64,000 nucleotides of DNA from Micromonospora chokoriensis (GCF_000718555.1 NZ_JOAN01000008.1:124001-188000), one strand, 5' to 3'; positions 20,501-28,979 are shown, counted from the stretch's first letter. The notes: generated from the sequence alone by a model not told the origin. Made by a program: numbers and translations.

Positions 20501-21904
20501 GTTGTTGACGACGGTGCCGCCACAATCCAGCGCCGACGTGTCCGTGGCGGTCTGGTTCAGCAACGCCTCGGTCCCCGCGATGTCGCCACGAAGGCTGTCC
20601 GCGACCGACCAGATCAACGCGACCGCGCCAGAGAGGTGCGGTGTCGCCATCGAGGTGCCGTCCCAGGCCTCGTAGCTGTCGCCGGGCACACTGGACCGAA
20701 CCTGCACACCGGGTGCCCCGATGTTCGGCTTGGTCCGGCCGTCGACGGTGGGCCCGCGGTTCGAAAAGTCCCCGATGACGTTGTTGACGTCGTACGCCGC
20801 GACGGAGTACGAGGACGTGTAGTCGCTGGGCGAACTGACCGAGCCGCAGTCCGCGCTGGGGACGGTGTTGCCGGCGGCGAAGGCGGGGAAGATGCCCGCC
20901 GCGCGCCAGGCGGCGACGGTCTGCTCGTACCAGGCGTTGCCGCCGCCACCACCCCACGAGTTGTTGACGATGTCGGGGCGCAGGTCGGGGCGGGGGTTCT
21001 CCCCGTTGAGATCGGTCGGGGCGAGCACCCACTGACCGGCGGCGAGCAGCGCGGAGTTGGAGCAGGACTTCGTCTCGCAGCCCTTCGCCGAGATCCAGGT
21101 GGCGCCGGGCGCGACACCGGTCTGGTTGCCGGCGCCGTCGTCTCCGACCATGGTGCCGATGGTGTGCGTACCGTGGCCGGTGTTGTCGCACGGCTCGGCG
21201 CTCGGGCAGACCTCCGACGGGTCGAACCAGTTGTAGTTGTGGTCGAAGGTGCCGTTACCCTTGTTGCCCCGGTACTTGCCGACCAGGGCGGAGTGGTCGA
21301 ACTGGGCACCCGAGTCGATGCTCGCGATGACGATGCGCTCGCCCCGGTCGCCGTACTCGGACCACACCCGGGGTGCCTCGATGTTGGTCAGACCCCACTC
21401 GGGCCCGGCCTGCGTGGCCTTGGCGGCCTTCTTGGTCGAGACCGGGTCGATCAGGGCGTAGGACTTCACCGGCTCGATCCGGGCCACCTCCTTGCGGGCG
21501 GCGATCGAGTCGATGAGGGCCTTGTCGCCCGTCACCTGTAGCGCGTTGGCGATCCAGAAGGACGTGTAGGCGGCCTTCTTGGCCCGTAGCTGGCTGCGCA
21601 GCCCCGCCTGTGTCCGGTCCGCGGTGTCGGTGAGCTGGCGGTACACCGCAGCGCCCTTCGCGCCGCGATCCCGCACCTTGGCCGCACTGTCCAGCTTGGC
21701 CTCTTCGCGCAGGTAGACCATGAAGGTGGCACTACCCTTAGCGCTGGCTTCCTGATATACCTGCGCGTCCACCGTGGCGCTCGCTGGCGCCGCCATGGCG
21801 AGCACGGGCTGCGCCGTGACGCCGACGACCGCCGCCGTCAGGATCGCGACCGTCTGCCCGAGCCTGAGGCGGCGTACGCCCCAGCGCGATTGTCGTACTG
21901 GCAC
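17531..21904 (-). CDS. Secreted S8 subtilase with regulatory-like, jelly-roll and Kelch domains
   Basis: 1457 residues from GTG 21904 (GGAGG just upstream). A signal peptide (VAILTAAVVGVTAQPVLAMA) and an I9-like propeptide precede a peptidase S8 domain with Asp in IASIDSGAQFDH (about 200), His in NTGHGTHTIGTMVG (about 247) and Ser in WDGTSMATPHLSGAVAL (about 420), bacillopeptidase F-like. Then follow two to three carboxypeptidase-regulatory-like beta domains (ATGTVTDSATGAAVAGALV), a MAM/jelly-roll-like region (EKFDSGQTPAGWSVRDR), and five to six Kelch repeats (GKIYVIGGWSVNNGV, GQIYLVGGCLNGT) forming a probable beta-propeller. A final carboxypeptidase-regulatory-like domain ends the chain. It degrades extracellular protein; the propeller may bind substrate or cell wall. 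Confidence 0.92.
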   Translation of the reverse strand: MPVRQSRWGVRRLRLGQTVAILTAAVVGVTAQPVLAMAAPASATVDAQVYQEASAKGSATFMVYLREEAKLDSAAKVRDRGAKGAAVYRQLTDTADRTQAGLRSQLRAKKAAYTSFWIANALQVTGDKALIDSIAARKEVARIEPVKSYALIDPVSTKKAAKATQAGPEWGLTNIEAPRVWSEYGDRGERIVIASIDSGAQFDHSALVGKYRGNKGNGTFDHNYNWFDPSEVCPSAEPCDNTGHGTHTIGTMVGDDGAGNQTGVAPGATWISAKGCETKSCSNSALLAAGQWVLAPTDLNGENPRPDLRPDIVNNSWGGGGGNAWYEQTVAAWRAAGIFPAFAAGNTVPSADCGSVSSPSDYTSSYSVAAYDVNNVIGDFSNRGPTVDGRTKPNIGAPGVQVRSSVPGDSYEAWDGTSMATPHLSGAVALIWSVADSLRGDIAGTEALLNQTATDTSALDCGGTVVNNNIFGEGRLNVYEAVTAAPRGPVGKATGTVTDSATGAAVAGALVASGQRRVTTDADGRYALTLPAGEQAVTVTAYGYADQTVTLAITDGGSLTKNIALVATPPVTVTGKVTDGSGQGWPLYASIEIVGRPGAPVLTDPITGKYSFSIPGNSTYKLITTARYSGYQKVTSDLVLGAAAKTVNIPVPIDPGCTANGYAVRPSAPILSEKFDSGQTPAGWSVRDRTGGGSWAFDNPHKRGNFTGGSGGFAIVDSDHYGSEATQDSDLVTPPMDLTGVDFPHLRFNSDRWSGIFEVDSSIDGGTTWSTIVRYGTQRGPVLEELALTPVAGKANVQLRFRYRATYEWWWQVDNVEIINRVCAPVDGALVAGFTTDKNTGDPLNYVTVTSADKPTDKAVSAPTPDDPNIPDGFYWFYSTLTGAHPLTASKAPYQTLTKDTTVAANSVKRADFALKAGQIAVSTTAITSYQPYGSSRTAAVTVTNTGSAPAVVNVQRRPDTVDVASMKKGAPVIEQRVTGLTAENTATVPASAGANGTAGAAADDAWTELADLPSNIYDNAAVTLDGKVYSFGGATDSTNAKSARVYDPATQVWLPLPDLPTPRGKASAVAVDGKIYVIGGWSVNNGVVVNTVDVFDPTTRSWSTLSNRNPVPTAAAGTAVVNGQIYLVGGCLNGTCKQSDKTVVFDTTSGAFRTVASYPKPVTFIGCGGIGGGVYCAGGKSGDSSVTNTYSYDPAKDAWTALPDIPVDSWGAQAGAAGGLLVIAGGTVKNGTALTNRTLAYDPAARAWQDLPIFTVPAYRGGFACGAYKLGGLATSSDGSRIFEKLGGLPCDSEAAWVSATPSSFTLAPGASQKVSVTLTATTETGVAQPGTYRSQLALIADSPYRVPGVDVTANVSPPTSWGKVEGTVLGRTCAGEFRAVRATLRLESGTNGYSLVADGTGHYAYWLPKGKYQVIVAKDGWTPQVKQQQVTAGFVSTLDVTLAPLTSCESRLGGV

Positions 21905-22276
21905 TCTTCCTCCCACTTCAGCCGGCGCCCAACGGTTCGGGGCACCGCAGTGGCGGCATCGGGATCTCCGCGCCGCCGGTCGGTGGGAGCGCTGTCATCG
22001 ATCGGCAGACGCCCCCGCGCAACCGTGATCATGCTTGTGGGATGCCTGTTAACGATCAATACAAGTTCACGGTCAGTATCAGGGCAGATACCACGAGCGC
22101 CGGCTCCGCCGCACTCCGGTAACCCCGGGACCAAGTGATTGCACCCGTCACGTGAACAGGGCGTGGCCAGGTCGCCACGGCCCGGCCACCAGGGATTTCG
22201 TGATCTGCCGCGCTGGTTCGGCGTCTTTCGGGCAGAACATGGGCAGACCCCGGCCGGATACAGGAGCGTCAGACCA

Positions 22277-22306
22277 TTGACTAAGCGGTCAAGACAGCGT
22301 TGTCTT
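22277..22306 (+). promoter_or_regulatory. Possible promoter with overlapping inverted repeat
   Basis: In the 427-base gap between the subtilase and the regulator at 22332, TTGACT (22277-22282) is a good -35; the -10 about 17 bases on (TTGTCT) is weak and sits inside the inverted repeat AAGACA-N4-TGTCTT (22291-22306). Nothing else in the gap could be identified. Confidence 0.35.
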
Positions 22307-22331
22307 TCACTGGCTCCAGGGAAGGAGAGCA

Positions 22332-22874
22332 GTGGTCGACGACGTGTCCCTCGTGTTCTGCGTAAGCGCCGACGTGTCGGTGCGCGAGCGGATGGTCCGG
22401 CGCCTGGACGGCCTCGGCACCCTGGTGATCTGCACCGATCTCGCCGAGCTGCAGGCCATGATCGGCCCGCCCCAGCTCGGCGCACCGGCCCCGCTCGTCC
22501 GGCCCACGACCGCCTCCGTTCCCAGTCCCACCGCAGCCGCAGCAGCTCCCGCCGACACCGCCGCCGACGCGGGCGGCCAGATCAACATCGGCGACCTCAC
22601 CATCGACCCGCTCGACCATCTGGTCACCTGGCGCGGACAACCGCTGCCCCTGACCCGACTCGAACGGGACCTACTCACCCACCTCGCCACCGCGCCGGTC
22701 GGCGTGTGGACCTACGAGAGACTCTTCGAGTCGGTGTGGGGCTGCGCGTACCTCGGCGACACGTCGATTCTGCACTCGGCGGTGAAGCGGTTGCGCCGCA
22801 AGCTGCGTTGCGCCGGTGACGAGGTGCGCGTGCACACCGTGCGCGGCATCGGCTACCGGCTCAGCCTGACGTGA
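22332..22874 (+). CDS. Winged-helix (OmpR C-terminal type) transcriptional regulator
   Basis: 180 residues, GTG 22332 after AAGGAG. The first 60 residues (VSLVFCVSADVSVRERMVRR) recall a receiver-like fold but lack the phospho-acceptor Asp and acidic pair. An Ala/Pro linker (about 60-82) leads to a complete Trans_reg_C domain: QINIGDLTIDPLDHLVTWRG, LTRLERDLLTHLATAPVGVW, YLGDTSILHSAVKRLRRKL and VRVHTVRGIGYRLSL. It is therefore probably an atypical, phosphorylation-independent regulator. Divergent from the large subtilase across a 427-base gap, so protease control is plausible but unproven. Confidence 0.88.
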   Translation: MVDDVSLVFCVSADVSVRERMVRRLDGLGTLVICTDLAELQAMIGPPQLGAPAPLVRPTTASVPSPTAAAAAPADTAADAGGQINIGDLTIDPLDHLVTWRGQPLPLTRLERDLLTHLATAPVGVWTYERLFESVWGCAYLGDTSILHSAVKRLRRKLRCAGDEVRVHTVRGIGYRLSLT

Positions 22875-22904
22875 GCGTCGTGGAGTGCGGCCAGGGGAAA
22901 CCAG

Positions 22905-22940
22905 AACGGCTCGTTACCGAAATTCCGGTAACGAGCCGTT
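22905..22940. terminator. Bidirectional terminator between regulator and tRNA cluster
   Basis: Perfect 15-base arms AACGGCTCGTTACCG / CGGTAACGAGCCGTT with a 6-base loop, between the regulator stop (+) and tRNA-Val (-). Confidence 0.82.
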
Positions 22941-22947
22941 TGCCTTC

Positions 22948-23022
22948 TGGTGGGCGATACTGGGTTTGAACCAGTGACCTCTTCCGTGTCAAGGAAGCGC
23001 GCTCCCACTGCGCCAATCGCCC
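22948..23022 (-). tRNA. tRNA-Val (anticodon GAC), second copy
   Basis: Same structure as the copy at 14456-14530, with anticodon loop TTGACAC instead of CTGACAC. CCA is encoded. Last tRNA of the Gly-Cys-Val transcript. Confidence 0.95.
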
Positions 23023-23035
23023 GTGCTTGTTGCCG

Positions 23036-23106
23036 AGGTGGGGACGGGATTTGAACCCGCGTGGACGGCTTTGCAGGCCGTTGCCTCGCCTCTCGGCCAC
23101 CCCACC
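23036..23106 (-). tRNA. tRNA-Cys (anticodon GCA)
   Basis: Acceptor GGTGGGG pairs with CCCCACC, discriminator T; anticodon loop CTGCAAA gives GCA; T arm GGTTCAAATCC. It is 71 bases long and CCA is not encoded. It is missing from the other tRNA cluster at 14.5 kb. Confidence 0.94.
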
Positions 23107-23140
23107 GAGCTTGCCCCCGTCGTGCGTGGCGGCATATCCG

Positions 23141-23213
23141 AGCGGACGACGGGATTCGAACCCGCGACCCTCACCTTGGCAAGGTGATGCGCTACCAGCT
23201 GCGCTACGTCCGC
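23141..23213 (-). tRNA. tRNA-Gly (anticodon GCC), second copy
   Basis: Identical to the tRNA-Gly at 14558-14630. First tRNA of the Gly-Cys-Val transcript, 33 bases downstream of a recognisable promoter. Confidence 0.95.
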
Positions 23214-23246
23214 ACGCCCCCGGACGTTCCCGGGTGACGGATGAGA

Positions 23247-23276
23247 ACTTTAGCCGAGTAGGGGTTTGACTGCCAA
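23247..23276 (-). promoter_or_regulatory. Promoter of the Gly-Cys-Val tRNA cluster
   Basis: On the minus strand, -35 TTGGCA (23271-23276), 18-base spacer and -10 TAAAGT (23247-23252). The rest of the 378-base gap up to the TetR gene (23214-23591) shows no gene. Confidence 0.6.
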
Positions 23277-23591
23277 ATCGGGGTCGCCTCGGCGCGTCCC
23301 GCAGTGGATCGAACCACCACCCGAAGGCTTCCTAGGGGGCTGAGCTGATGTCTCGAACCCCTAGCGGCCGTCACACTCCGACATCACTCGGCAATGATCG
23401 TCATCACCGCGTCGCATCCGCGCTCGTCAACGTCTCCGCACCCCACCACCGGGCAGCGGACCTCGACGAACACTTTCCGTGGACCCACCAACAGCACCCT
23501 GGCGGAAGTGTCCGGCTTCCGACTGTCACCGCGCCGATCAGCGCGTGGTGGTAACTGTTCGTGTTCAGTCGGATGGGCTACGGTAACGGTC

Positions 23592-24194
23592 GTGACGAGA
23601 CGTGCGGCCGAGATCCGCCTGGATGCCCTGCTGCGCACCGCCTGCGACGTGATCGTGGAGCGCGGTCTGGCCAACACCCGGACGGCGGACGTGGCGAATG
23701 CCGCGGGCGTGAGTCAGGCGTTGGTCTTCTACCACTTTGCCACCAAGGAGCGGCTGCTCGCGCAGGCCTTCGCGTACGCGGTCGAGCAGGATCTGGCCCG
23801 ACTGGACGCGGTGACCCGCTCCTCGGCCCCGCCACTGACCAAGCTCCGCCGGATCCTCAAGCTCTACACCCCAGCCGGACGGGCGACCTCCTGGTCGATG
23901 TGGATCGACGGCTGGTCCGAGTCGCTGCGCACCCCGGAGCTGGAGAAGGTCTCCCGCAAGCTCGACCTGCGCTGGCGGCAGGACCTGGCCGCAGTGATCT
24001 CCGCCGGGGTGGCCGAGGGCACCTTCCAGTGCGCCGACCCGGACGGGGCCGCCTGGCGGATCAGCGCGGTGATGGACGGCCTCGCCGTCCAACTCGCCGT
24101 GCACGACCGGGTGATCTCCCGGCGGCAGTTCGGCGAGTGGGTCCGGCTGGTCACCGCCCGAGAGCTCGGCCTGGACCCGGCCGACCTGGACTAA
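23592..24194 (+). CDS. TetR/AcrR-family transcriptional regulator
   Basis: 200 residues from GTG 23592. The N-terminal helix-turn-helix reads IVERGLANTRTADVANAAGVSQALVFYHFATKERLL, typical of TetR; the C-terminal half (SWSMWIDGWSESL, AAWRISAVMDGLAVQLAVHD) fits the BetI-type ligand-binding domain. The open frame extends back to 23394, but that part has non-coding codon use. The downstream gene is a DinB-type protein 69 bases away on the same strand. The regulated gene and ligand are unknown. Confidence 0.88.
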   Translation: MTRRAAEIRLDALLRTACDVIVERGLANTRTADVANAAGVSQALVFYHFATKERLLAQAFAYAVEQDLARLDAVTRSSAPPLTKLRRILKLYTPAGRATSWSMWIDGWSESLRTPELEKVSRKLDLRWRQDLAAVISAGVAEGTFQCADPDGAAWRISAVMDGLAVQLAVHDRVISRRQFGEWVRLVTARELGLDPADLD

Positions 24195-24263
24195 GCCCAG
24201 TAAACAGCACCGATCCCGCATAAAACGGCTCGGCCCGCCCCGTCGACCGGAACAATCGGCAGC

Positions 24264-24845
24264 ATGGATCTACTGGAGGCGTACCGCCGGAGCCTGGCCG
24301 AATTCATCGACCGGGTGGACCAGATCGAGCCCAGCCAGTGGTCCGACCCGACACCCTGCGCGGACTGGGACCTGCGCACGCTCGTCAACCACGTGGTGAC
24401 CGAGGATCGGTGGAGCGTTCCACTGCTCGCCGGCCGGACCATCGACGAGGTCGGCGACCGGCTCGACGGCGACCAGCTCGGCGCCGACCCGATCGCGACC
24501 GCGCGGGAAGCCGCCGCGCAGGCCGAGATCGCCGCCACCCACCCCGGCACGGTCGACCGCACCGTGCACCTCTCCGGTGGCGACGCCCCGGCCACCGAGT
24601 ACCTCCAGCAACTCCTCGCCGAGCACCTCATCCACGGCTGGGACGTGGCGGTGGCGATCGGCGCACAGCCGCGACTCGACCCGGACGCGGTGCACGCCGC
24701 CGCCCAGTGGTTCGCCGGTGAGATCGACGCCTACCAGCGCAACAACCTGGTCCAGACCGGGGTGCGGGTGCCCGACGACGCCGACGAACAGGACCACCTG
24801 CTGGCCGCCTTCGGCCGCGACCCCAACTGGGTGCCGAGCGCCTGA
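24264..24845 (+). CDS. DinB/mycothiol maleylpyruvate isomerase-like protein (TIGR03086 type)
   Basis: 193 residues. The N-terminal motif WSDPTPCADWDLRTLVNHVV and the later AEHLIHGWDVAVAIG supply the histidines of the three-His metal site typical of the MDMPI/DinB four-helix fold. Actinobacterial members use or resemble mycothiol-dependent enzymes; the substrate is not known here. Lies alone between the TetR regulator and the M36 protease, both on the same strand. Confidence 0.82.
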   Translation: MDLLEAYRRSLAEFIDRVDQIEPSQWSDPTPCADWDLRTLVNHVVTEDRWSVPLLAGRTIDEVGDRLDGDQLGADPIATAREAAAQAEIAATHPGTVDRTVHLSGGDAPATEYLQQLLAEHLIHGWDVAVAIGAQPRLDPDAVHAAAQWFAGEIDAYQRNNLVQTGVRVPDDADEQDHLLAAFGRDPNWVPSA

Positions 24846-24889
24846 CTCATGCGGCGCGGGACCTTGCCGTGACCTCGGGAGACTGATAT

Positions 24890-24923
24890 CCACAGATGCG
24901 CATGCGTCACCGCGTATCTGTGG
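24890..24923. promoter_or_regulatory. Inverted repeat upstream of the M36 protease
   Basis: CCACAGATGCGC and GCGTATCTGTGG pair with one mismatch around a 10-base loop. It lies 45 bases after the DinB-type gene and 41 bases before the M36 start, so it is either a terminator or an operator. Confidence 0.45.
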
Positions 24924-24964
24924 TCGGCGACTCGCCGGCCATCCCGCTCCCACGAGGAGGTCCC

Positions 24965-27895
24965 GTGCCACAACCGGAGTGGTCACCCCCGATGAGCCGG
25001 CGTCGACGCCGGCTCATCGCCATCCTGGCGACAACGGCGACGGTCGCCGCGCTGCTCCCCACCGGCGTGAGCACCGCGGCCCCCACCGGCGGCGCGGCGT
25101 CCGCCGAGCGCCGGTCCGGCCCGTTCACCGAAGGACACGAGCCCGCCGACGCCGACAACCGCACCGGTACGGCGGCACCCGACGCCCGCCAACGCGGCCT
25201 GGCCCGCGCCGTCGACCCCGACGTCCGGTGGAACCGGCTCGGCACCCCGCAGGCGCTCGGCCCCGGTCGCACCCCGCTCGCCAGCGGGTTGCCCGCCGAC
25301 CCGGAGGCCGCCGCCCGCGCCTACCTGGCCGCCAATCGCGACCTGTTCGGCATGGACGCCGCCGCGGTGGCCAGCATGGAACGGGTGCTGATCCGGCCGA
25401 TCGGCAGCGGCACCGTGGTCACCCTCCGGCAACGCTTCGGCGACCTGCCCGCCGGGCCGGAGGGCCTCGTCACCCTCGCCATCGCCGACCGGGCGGTGCT
25501 CTCGGTCAGCTCCTCGCTGGCCCGCGACACCGCCGCACCGGCACCGGCCACCCGCACCGCCGAGCAGGCGTACGCCGCCGCGCTCGCCGACGCCAAGCTG
25601 ACCGCCAGCGCGGTGGCCAGTCACACCATCCGGCCGGTGGCCGTGCCCACCCCGCTGGACGGGCCTCGGGCCGCCTACGAGGTGACCATGATCGGCGCGG
25701 ACGCCGAGCACCCGGCCGCGTTCACCAGCTACGTGGACGGCAGCACCGGGCAGGTGTTGGTCCGCGAGGACCTCGTCGACTACGACTCCGACAACCCGAG
25801 CTGGGCGGTCTTCCCGGCCACCCCACCGCGCGACCTCGGTCCGGGGCAGGACCCCCGGGTGCGCTGGTGCGCTGACCCGGCCCCCGGCTGCCAGGCGGCC
25901 TCGCGTGACCCGGCCACCGGCCAACCGTGGGACGTCGACGCCGCCACCGGCACGCCGACCTTCACCTCGCGCGGCAACTCGGCCAACACAGTGCTGTCCT
26001 GGGGTGCGAGCACCCCGATCGTGCCGGCCCCCACCAGCCCGGAACGCCGCTACGAGTACCCCTTCACCGACCAGTGGCACCAGGCGAAGTGCAACCCGGG
26101 GGTGTTCACCTCCGCCCAGCGCAACGACGCGGACGCGTCGATCGCCAACCTCTTCGCCATGCACAACCGGATGCACGACTGGTCGTACCAGCTGGGCTTC
26201 ACCGAGTCGGCGTGGAACCTCCAGGCGGTCAACCTCACCCCGGCCGGGCTGGGCGGTGACGCCGAGCAGGGCCGCGCCCAGCAGGGCGCGCTGACCGGCA
26301 ACCGGAACAACGCCAACCAGGGCACGCCGCGCGACGGGCTGCCGCCGACCACAAACATGTACCTCTGGCAGCCGCAGGCCGGCGGGCCGTACCCGCCGTG
26401 CGTGGACGGCGACTACGACATGACGGTGATCGGCCACGAGTACACCCACGCGATCACCAACCGGATGATCGCCGGCCCGGACAGCGGGATCGGCGGCCAC
26501 CAGGGCGGGGCGATGGGTGAGTCGTGGGGCGACCTGCTCGCCGCCGAATACCTCTTCCAGCACGGTCTGCGCGCGCCCGGCGAGACGCCCTTCATCACCG
26601 GCGGCTACGTCACCGGCAACCTGGTCAGCGGCATCCGCAACTACGACCTGAGCCGCAGCCCGCTCAACTACTCCGACATCGGCTACAACACCGCTGGCCC
26701 GGCCGTGCACGCCGACGGGGAGATCTGGGGCGCCACCAACTTCCGGGTCCGCTCCGCCCTGGTGAAGCGGTACGGCCTCGGCACGCCGCAGCGGCAGCTC
26801 GACTGCGCGCAGGGCAAGGTCGCGGCCGACCAGTGCCCGGGTAACCGGCGCTGGTCGCAGTTGGTCTTCGACTCGTTCCTGCTCCAGGCCGCCAGCCAGG
26901 TCAGCATGCTCGACATGCGGGACAACATGCTCACCGCCGACCTGCTCCGCTTCGGCGGCGCCAACCAGGACCTGATCTGGGCCGAGTTCGCCCGCTCCGG
27001 GATGGGCCGGGACGCCGCCACCTTCGGTGCCGGCGACACCGACCCGACGCCGAGCTTCGCCTCGCCACGCGGGGGCAACGCGACGCTCACCCTGCGCCCG
27101 CGCGGGGACAGCGCCAACGCGCCGATCCGGGTGTACGTGGGGGCGTACGAGGCACGGGCCGTGCCGGTGGCCGACACCGACCCGGCGACCCCGATCCCGG
27201 ACACCGTGGAGCTGGTGGCCGGCACGTACGACCTGCTCGCCGTGGCCCCCGGCTTCGGGCACCAGCGGCTCAGCGTGGTCGCCAAGGCCGGGCAGGACGG
27301 GTACGTCGACCTGCGGATGAGCCGCAACCTCGCCTCCACCACGTCCGGTGCCACAGTCACCGGCGACGGTGTCAACCTGGACCAGGTCGTCGACGACACC
27401 GAGGCGACGAACTGGGCCTCCCTGGACGGAGTCGCCGGCCGGCAGCTCACCGTGGCGCTGCCGGGAGGCACCCCGCAGACGGTCAAGCGGGTGAACGTCA
27501 GCGCGATGCTGCGCCCGGCGATCACCGGCGACGCCGACACCGGCGCGCAGAACGCGCTAAGTGCCCTGCGCTCGTTCGCGGTGTCCGCCTGCAACGCGAC
27601 GACCACCGACTGCGCGGACCCGGCGCGCTGGCAGCGCATCTACACCAGCGCGGGCGACGCGTTCCCCGGCGGGGCGTTCCGGGCGTACAGCCGCGACATC
27701 AACCTGCGGACGTTCGCGGTGCCCACCACCCTCGCCACCCACCTGCGCTTGGAGGTGCTGACGAGCCAGTGCACCGGCGGCCCGCACTACGCGGGTGAGC
27801 AGGACGACGACCCGGCCACCACGACGGACTGCGCGACCGCCAGCCCGGCTCGGAGCCAGGTCCGGATCGCCGAGTTCCAGGCGTTCTCGAAGTGA
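24965..27895 (+). CDS. Secreted M36 (fungalysin-type) zinc metallopeptidase
   Basis: 976 residues from GTG 24965, chosen for the GAGGAGG site 4 bases upstream. A signal peptide (RRRRLIAILATTATVAALLP) is followed by an FTP-like propeptide and the catalytic domain with DMTVIGHEYTHAITN (HExxH, His about 490 and 494) and the third ligand Glu in GESWGDLLAAEYLF (about 518). After about residue 700 come a carboxypeptidase-regulatory-like beta domain (PIRVYVGAYEAR) and a C-terminal discoidin-like region (ATNWASLDGVAGRQLTVAL). It cleaves extracellular proteins and, with the S8 and S33/S1 enzymes at 15-22 kb, makes this an exoprotease-rich stretch. Confidence 0.92.
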   Translation: MPQPEWSPPMSRRRRRLIAILATTATVAALLPTGVSTAAPTGGAASAERRSGPFTEGHEPADADNRTGTAAPDARQRGLARAVDPDVRWNRLGTPQALGPGRTPLASGLPADPEAAARAYLAANRDLFGMDAAAVASMERVLIRPIGSGTVVTLRQRFGDLPAGPEGLVTLAIADRAVLSVSSSLARDTAAPAPATRTAEQAYAAALADAKLTASAVASHTIRPVAVPTPLDGPRAAYEVTMIGADAEHPAAFTSYVDGSTGQVLVREDLVDYDSDNPSWAVFPATPPRDLGPGQDPRVRWCADPAPGCQAASRDPATGQPWDVDAATGTPTFTSRGNSANTVLSWGASTPIVPAPTSPERRYEYPFTDQWHQAKCNPGVFTSAQRNDADASIANLFAMHNRMHDWSYQLGFTESAWNLQAVNLTPAGLGGDAEQGRAQQGALTGNRNNANQGTPRDGLPPTTNMYLWQPQAGGPYPPCVDGDYDMTVIGHEYTHAITNRMIAGPDSGIGGHQGGAMGESWGDLLAAEYLFQHGLRAPGETPFITGGYVTGNLVSGIRNYDLSRSPLNYSDIGYNTAGPAVHADGEIWGATNFRVRSALVKRYGLGTPQRQLDCAQGKVAADQCPGNRRWSQLVFDSFLLQAASQVSMLDMRDNMLTADLLRFGGANQDLIWAEFARSGMGRDAATFGAGDTDPTPSFASPRGGNATLTLRPRGDSANAPIRVYVGAYEARAVPVADTDPATPIPDTVELVAGTYDLLAVAPGFGHQRLSVVAKAGQDGYVDLRMSRNLASTTSGATVTGDGVNLDQVVDDTEATNWASLDGVAGRQLTVALPGGTPQTVKRVNVSAMLRPAITGDADTGAQNALSALRSFAVSACNATTTDCADPARWQRIYTSAGDAFPGGAFRAYSRDINLRTFAVPTTLATHLRLEVLTSQCTGGPHYAGEQDDDPATTTDCATASPARSQVRIAEFQAFSK

Positions 27896-27897
27896 CG

Positions 27898-27931
27898 CCG
27901 TGGGGCCGGCGGGCATCCGTCGGCCCCACGG
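27898..27931. terminator. Bidirectional terminator
   Basis: Perfect arms CCGTGGGGCCG / CGGCCCCACGG with a 12-base loop between the M36 gene (+) and the membrane-anchored protein (-). Confidence 0.78.
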
Positions 27932-27938
27932 CCCCCGA

Positions 27939-28802
27939 TCAGCGGCGGGCCGGTCGCCAGGGGTCCGCGGCGACCGGACGCTCCCAGCGCCGGTCCACCG
28001 GTGGGTCGTCGGCCTCGTCGGCGTCCCCGGCCGGGGCCCGGGTCAGGTGCCGCAGCCGCAGCAGCAACCCCACCCCGAGGAAGAGCAGCAGCCCGCCGAG
28101 CAGGAACGCGGCCTGCATCACGCCGAACGCGCCGGACTGCGCGACCGGACGGTTGGCTGCCGGTGGCGCGGCGTCGGCCCCGTACTCCTCGACCGGCTCC
28201 TCCGTCGCCGTGCTCTCGTCCTCGGTCGGCGCACTCGCGGATTCGGTGGGCTCCGGCGGTGTCGCCGTCGGCTTCGGCGTACCGGTGGGGACACCGCCCA
28301 CCCCCACCACCGAGCGGGTGGCGGTCTGCCGGGCCAGCAGGCGCAGGTTGGCGTCGTACGCCTCGGCGGCGAGGGTGACCCGCCCCTGGGTGACGTCCTC
28401 GGCGAAGGCCACCCGGTAGCGGGCCGTGACCGTGCGGCCCGGGCAGAGCGTGCCCGGGTCGAGCTGCCGGTCGGTCAACCGAGCCACGTCACCGTCGGTA
28501 CGGATGTCCAGCGGAAAGTCGCCGGCCTCCTCCACCCGGTCCATCTTCACCTGGTCGAGCCGGATGCCCTGCACGCTGAGCACCATCGACCAGCGCACCT
28601 TCGCGCACCCGCCGCGCCGATCCGTCTGGGAGACCACCGCGGAGATCGTCCGCACCTGCTCGCCGGCGGTGAACCGTCCCGGCAGGCCGCTCAACTCGGT
28701 GGTGAAGGCCGCCTGTGCCGGGCTGGCCACCGCCAGCTCCACCCCGCTCAGACAGGCCAGCACCACCCCTGCCCTCAGCGCATACCGCCACACCGTCACC
28801 AC
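27939..28802 (-). CDS. Exported membrane-anchored protein of unknown function
   Basis: 287 residues from GTG 28802, chosen for GGAGG 6 bases upstream; GTG 28829 is the alternative. A signal peptide (YALRAGVVLACLSGVELAVA, cut after AQA), a beta-rich extracellular domain of about 150 residues, a Thr/Pro/Glu-rich stalk (GTPKPTATPPEPTESASAPT) and one C-terminal helix (VMQAAFLLGGLLLFLGVGLLL) end in a basic then acidic cytoplasmic tail. Two Cys (RGGCAKVRW and GTLCPGRTV) could form a disulphide. No recognised domain. Confidence 0.7.
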   Translation of the reverse strand: MVTVWRYALRAGVVLACLSGVELAVASPAQAAFTTELSGLPGRFTAGEQVRTISAVVSQTDRRGGCAKVRWSMVLSVQGIRLDQVKMDRVEEAGDFPLDIRTDGDVARLTDRQLDPGTLCPGRTVTARYRVAFAEDVTQGRVTLAAEAYDANLRLLARQTATRSVVGVGGVPTGTPKPTATPPEPTESASAPTEDESTATEEPVEEYGADAAPPAANRPVAQSGAFGVMQAAFLLGGLLLFLGVGLLLRLRHLTRAPAGDADEADDPPVDRRWERPVAADPWRPARR

Positions 28803-28979
28803 CGCCACCCTCCGTTCGGTCGCCTCCACCCCGCAACGCTAGAAGCGGGACACCTGCCCGACCAGACGGGTGTGTTCGCACCGGGCGGCAAGGGAAGGGT
28901 GGGTTTTCACCGACCGTGGTGAACCGGTCACCACTCCCCCGCGACACGCCGGGAGTCGGGCCGCTGGGAGAATCAGCCG

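Noticed and set aside
15480..21541. Long plus-strand frames opposite the protease genes (up to 681 codons)
   Set aside because: They are antisense shadows in high-GC coding DNA; composition is Arg/Gly/Val-rich, with no signal peptides or recognisable domains.
14456..23213. Genomic island integrated at tRNA genes
   Set aside because: No integrase, no direct repeat of a tRNA 3' end with att character at both borders, and codon usage and GC of the interior match the surroundings.
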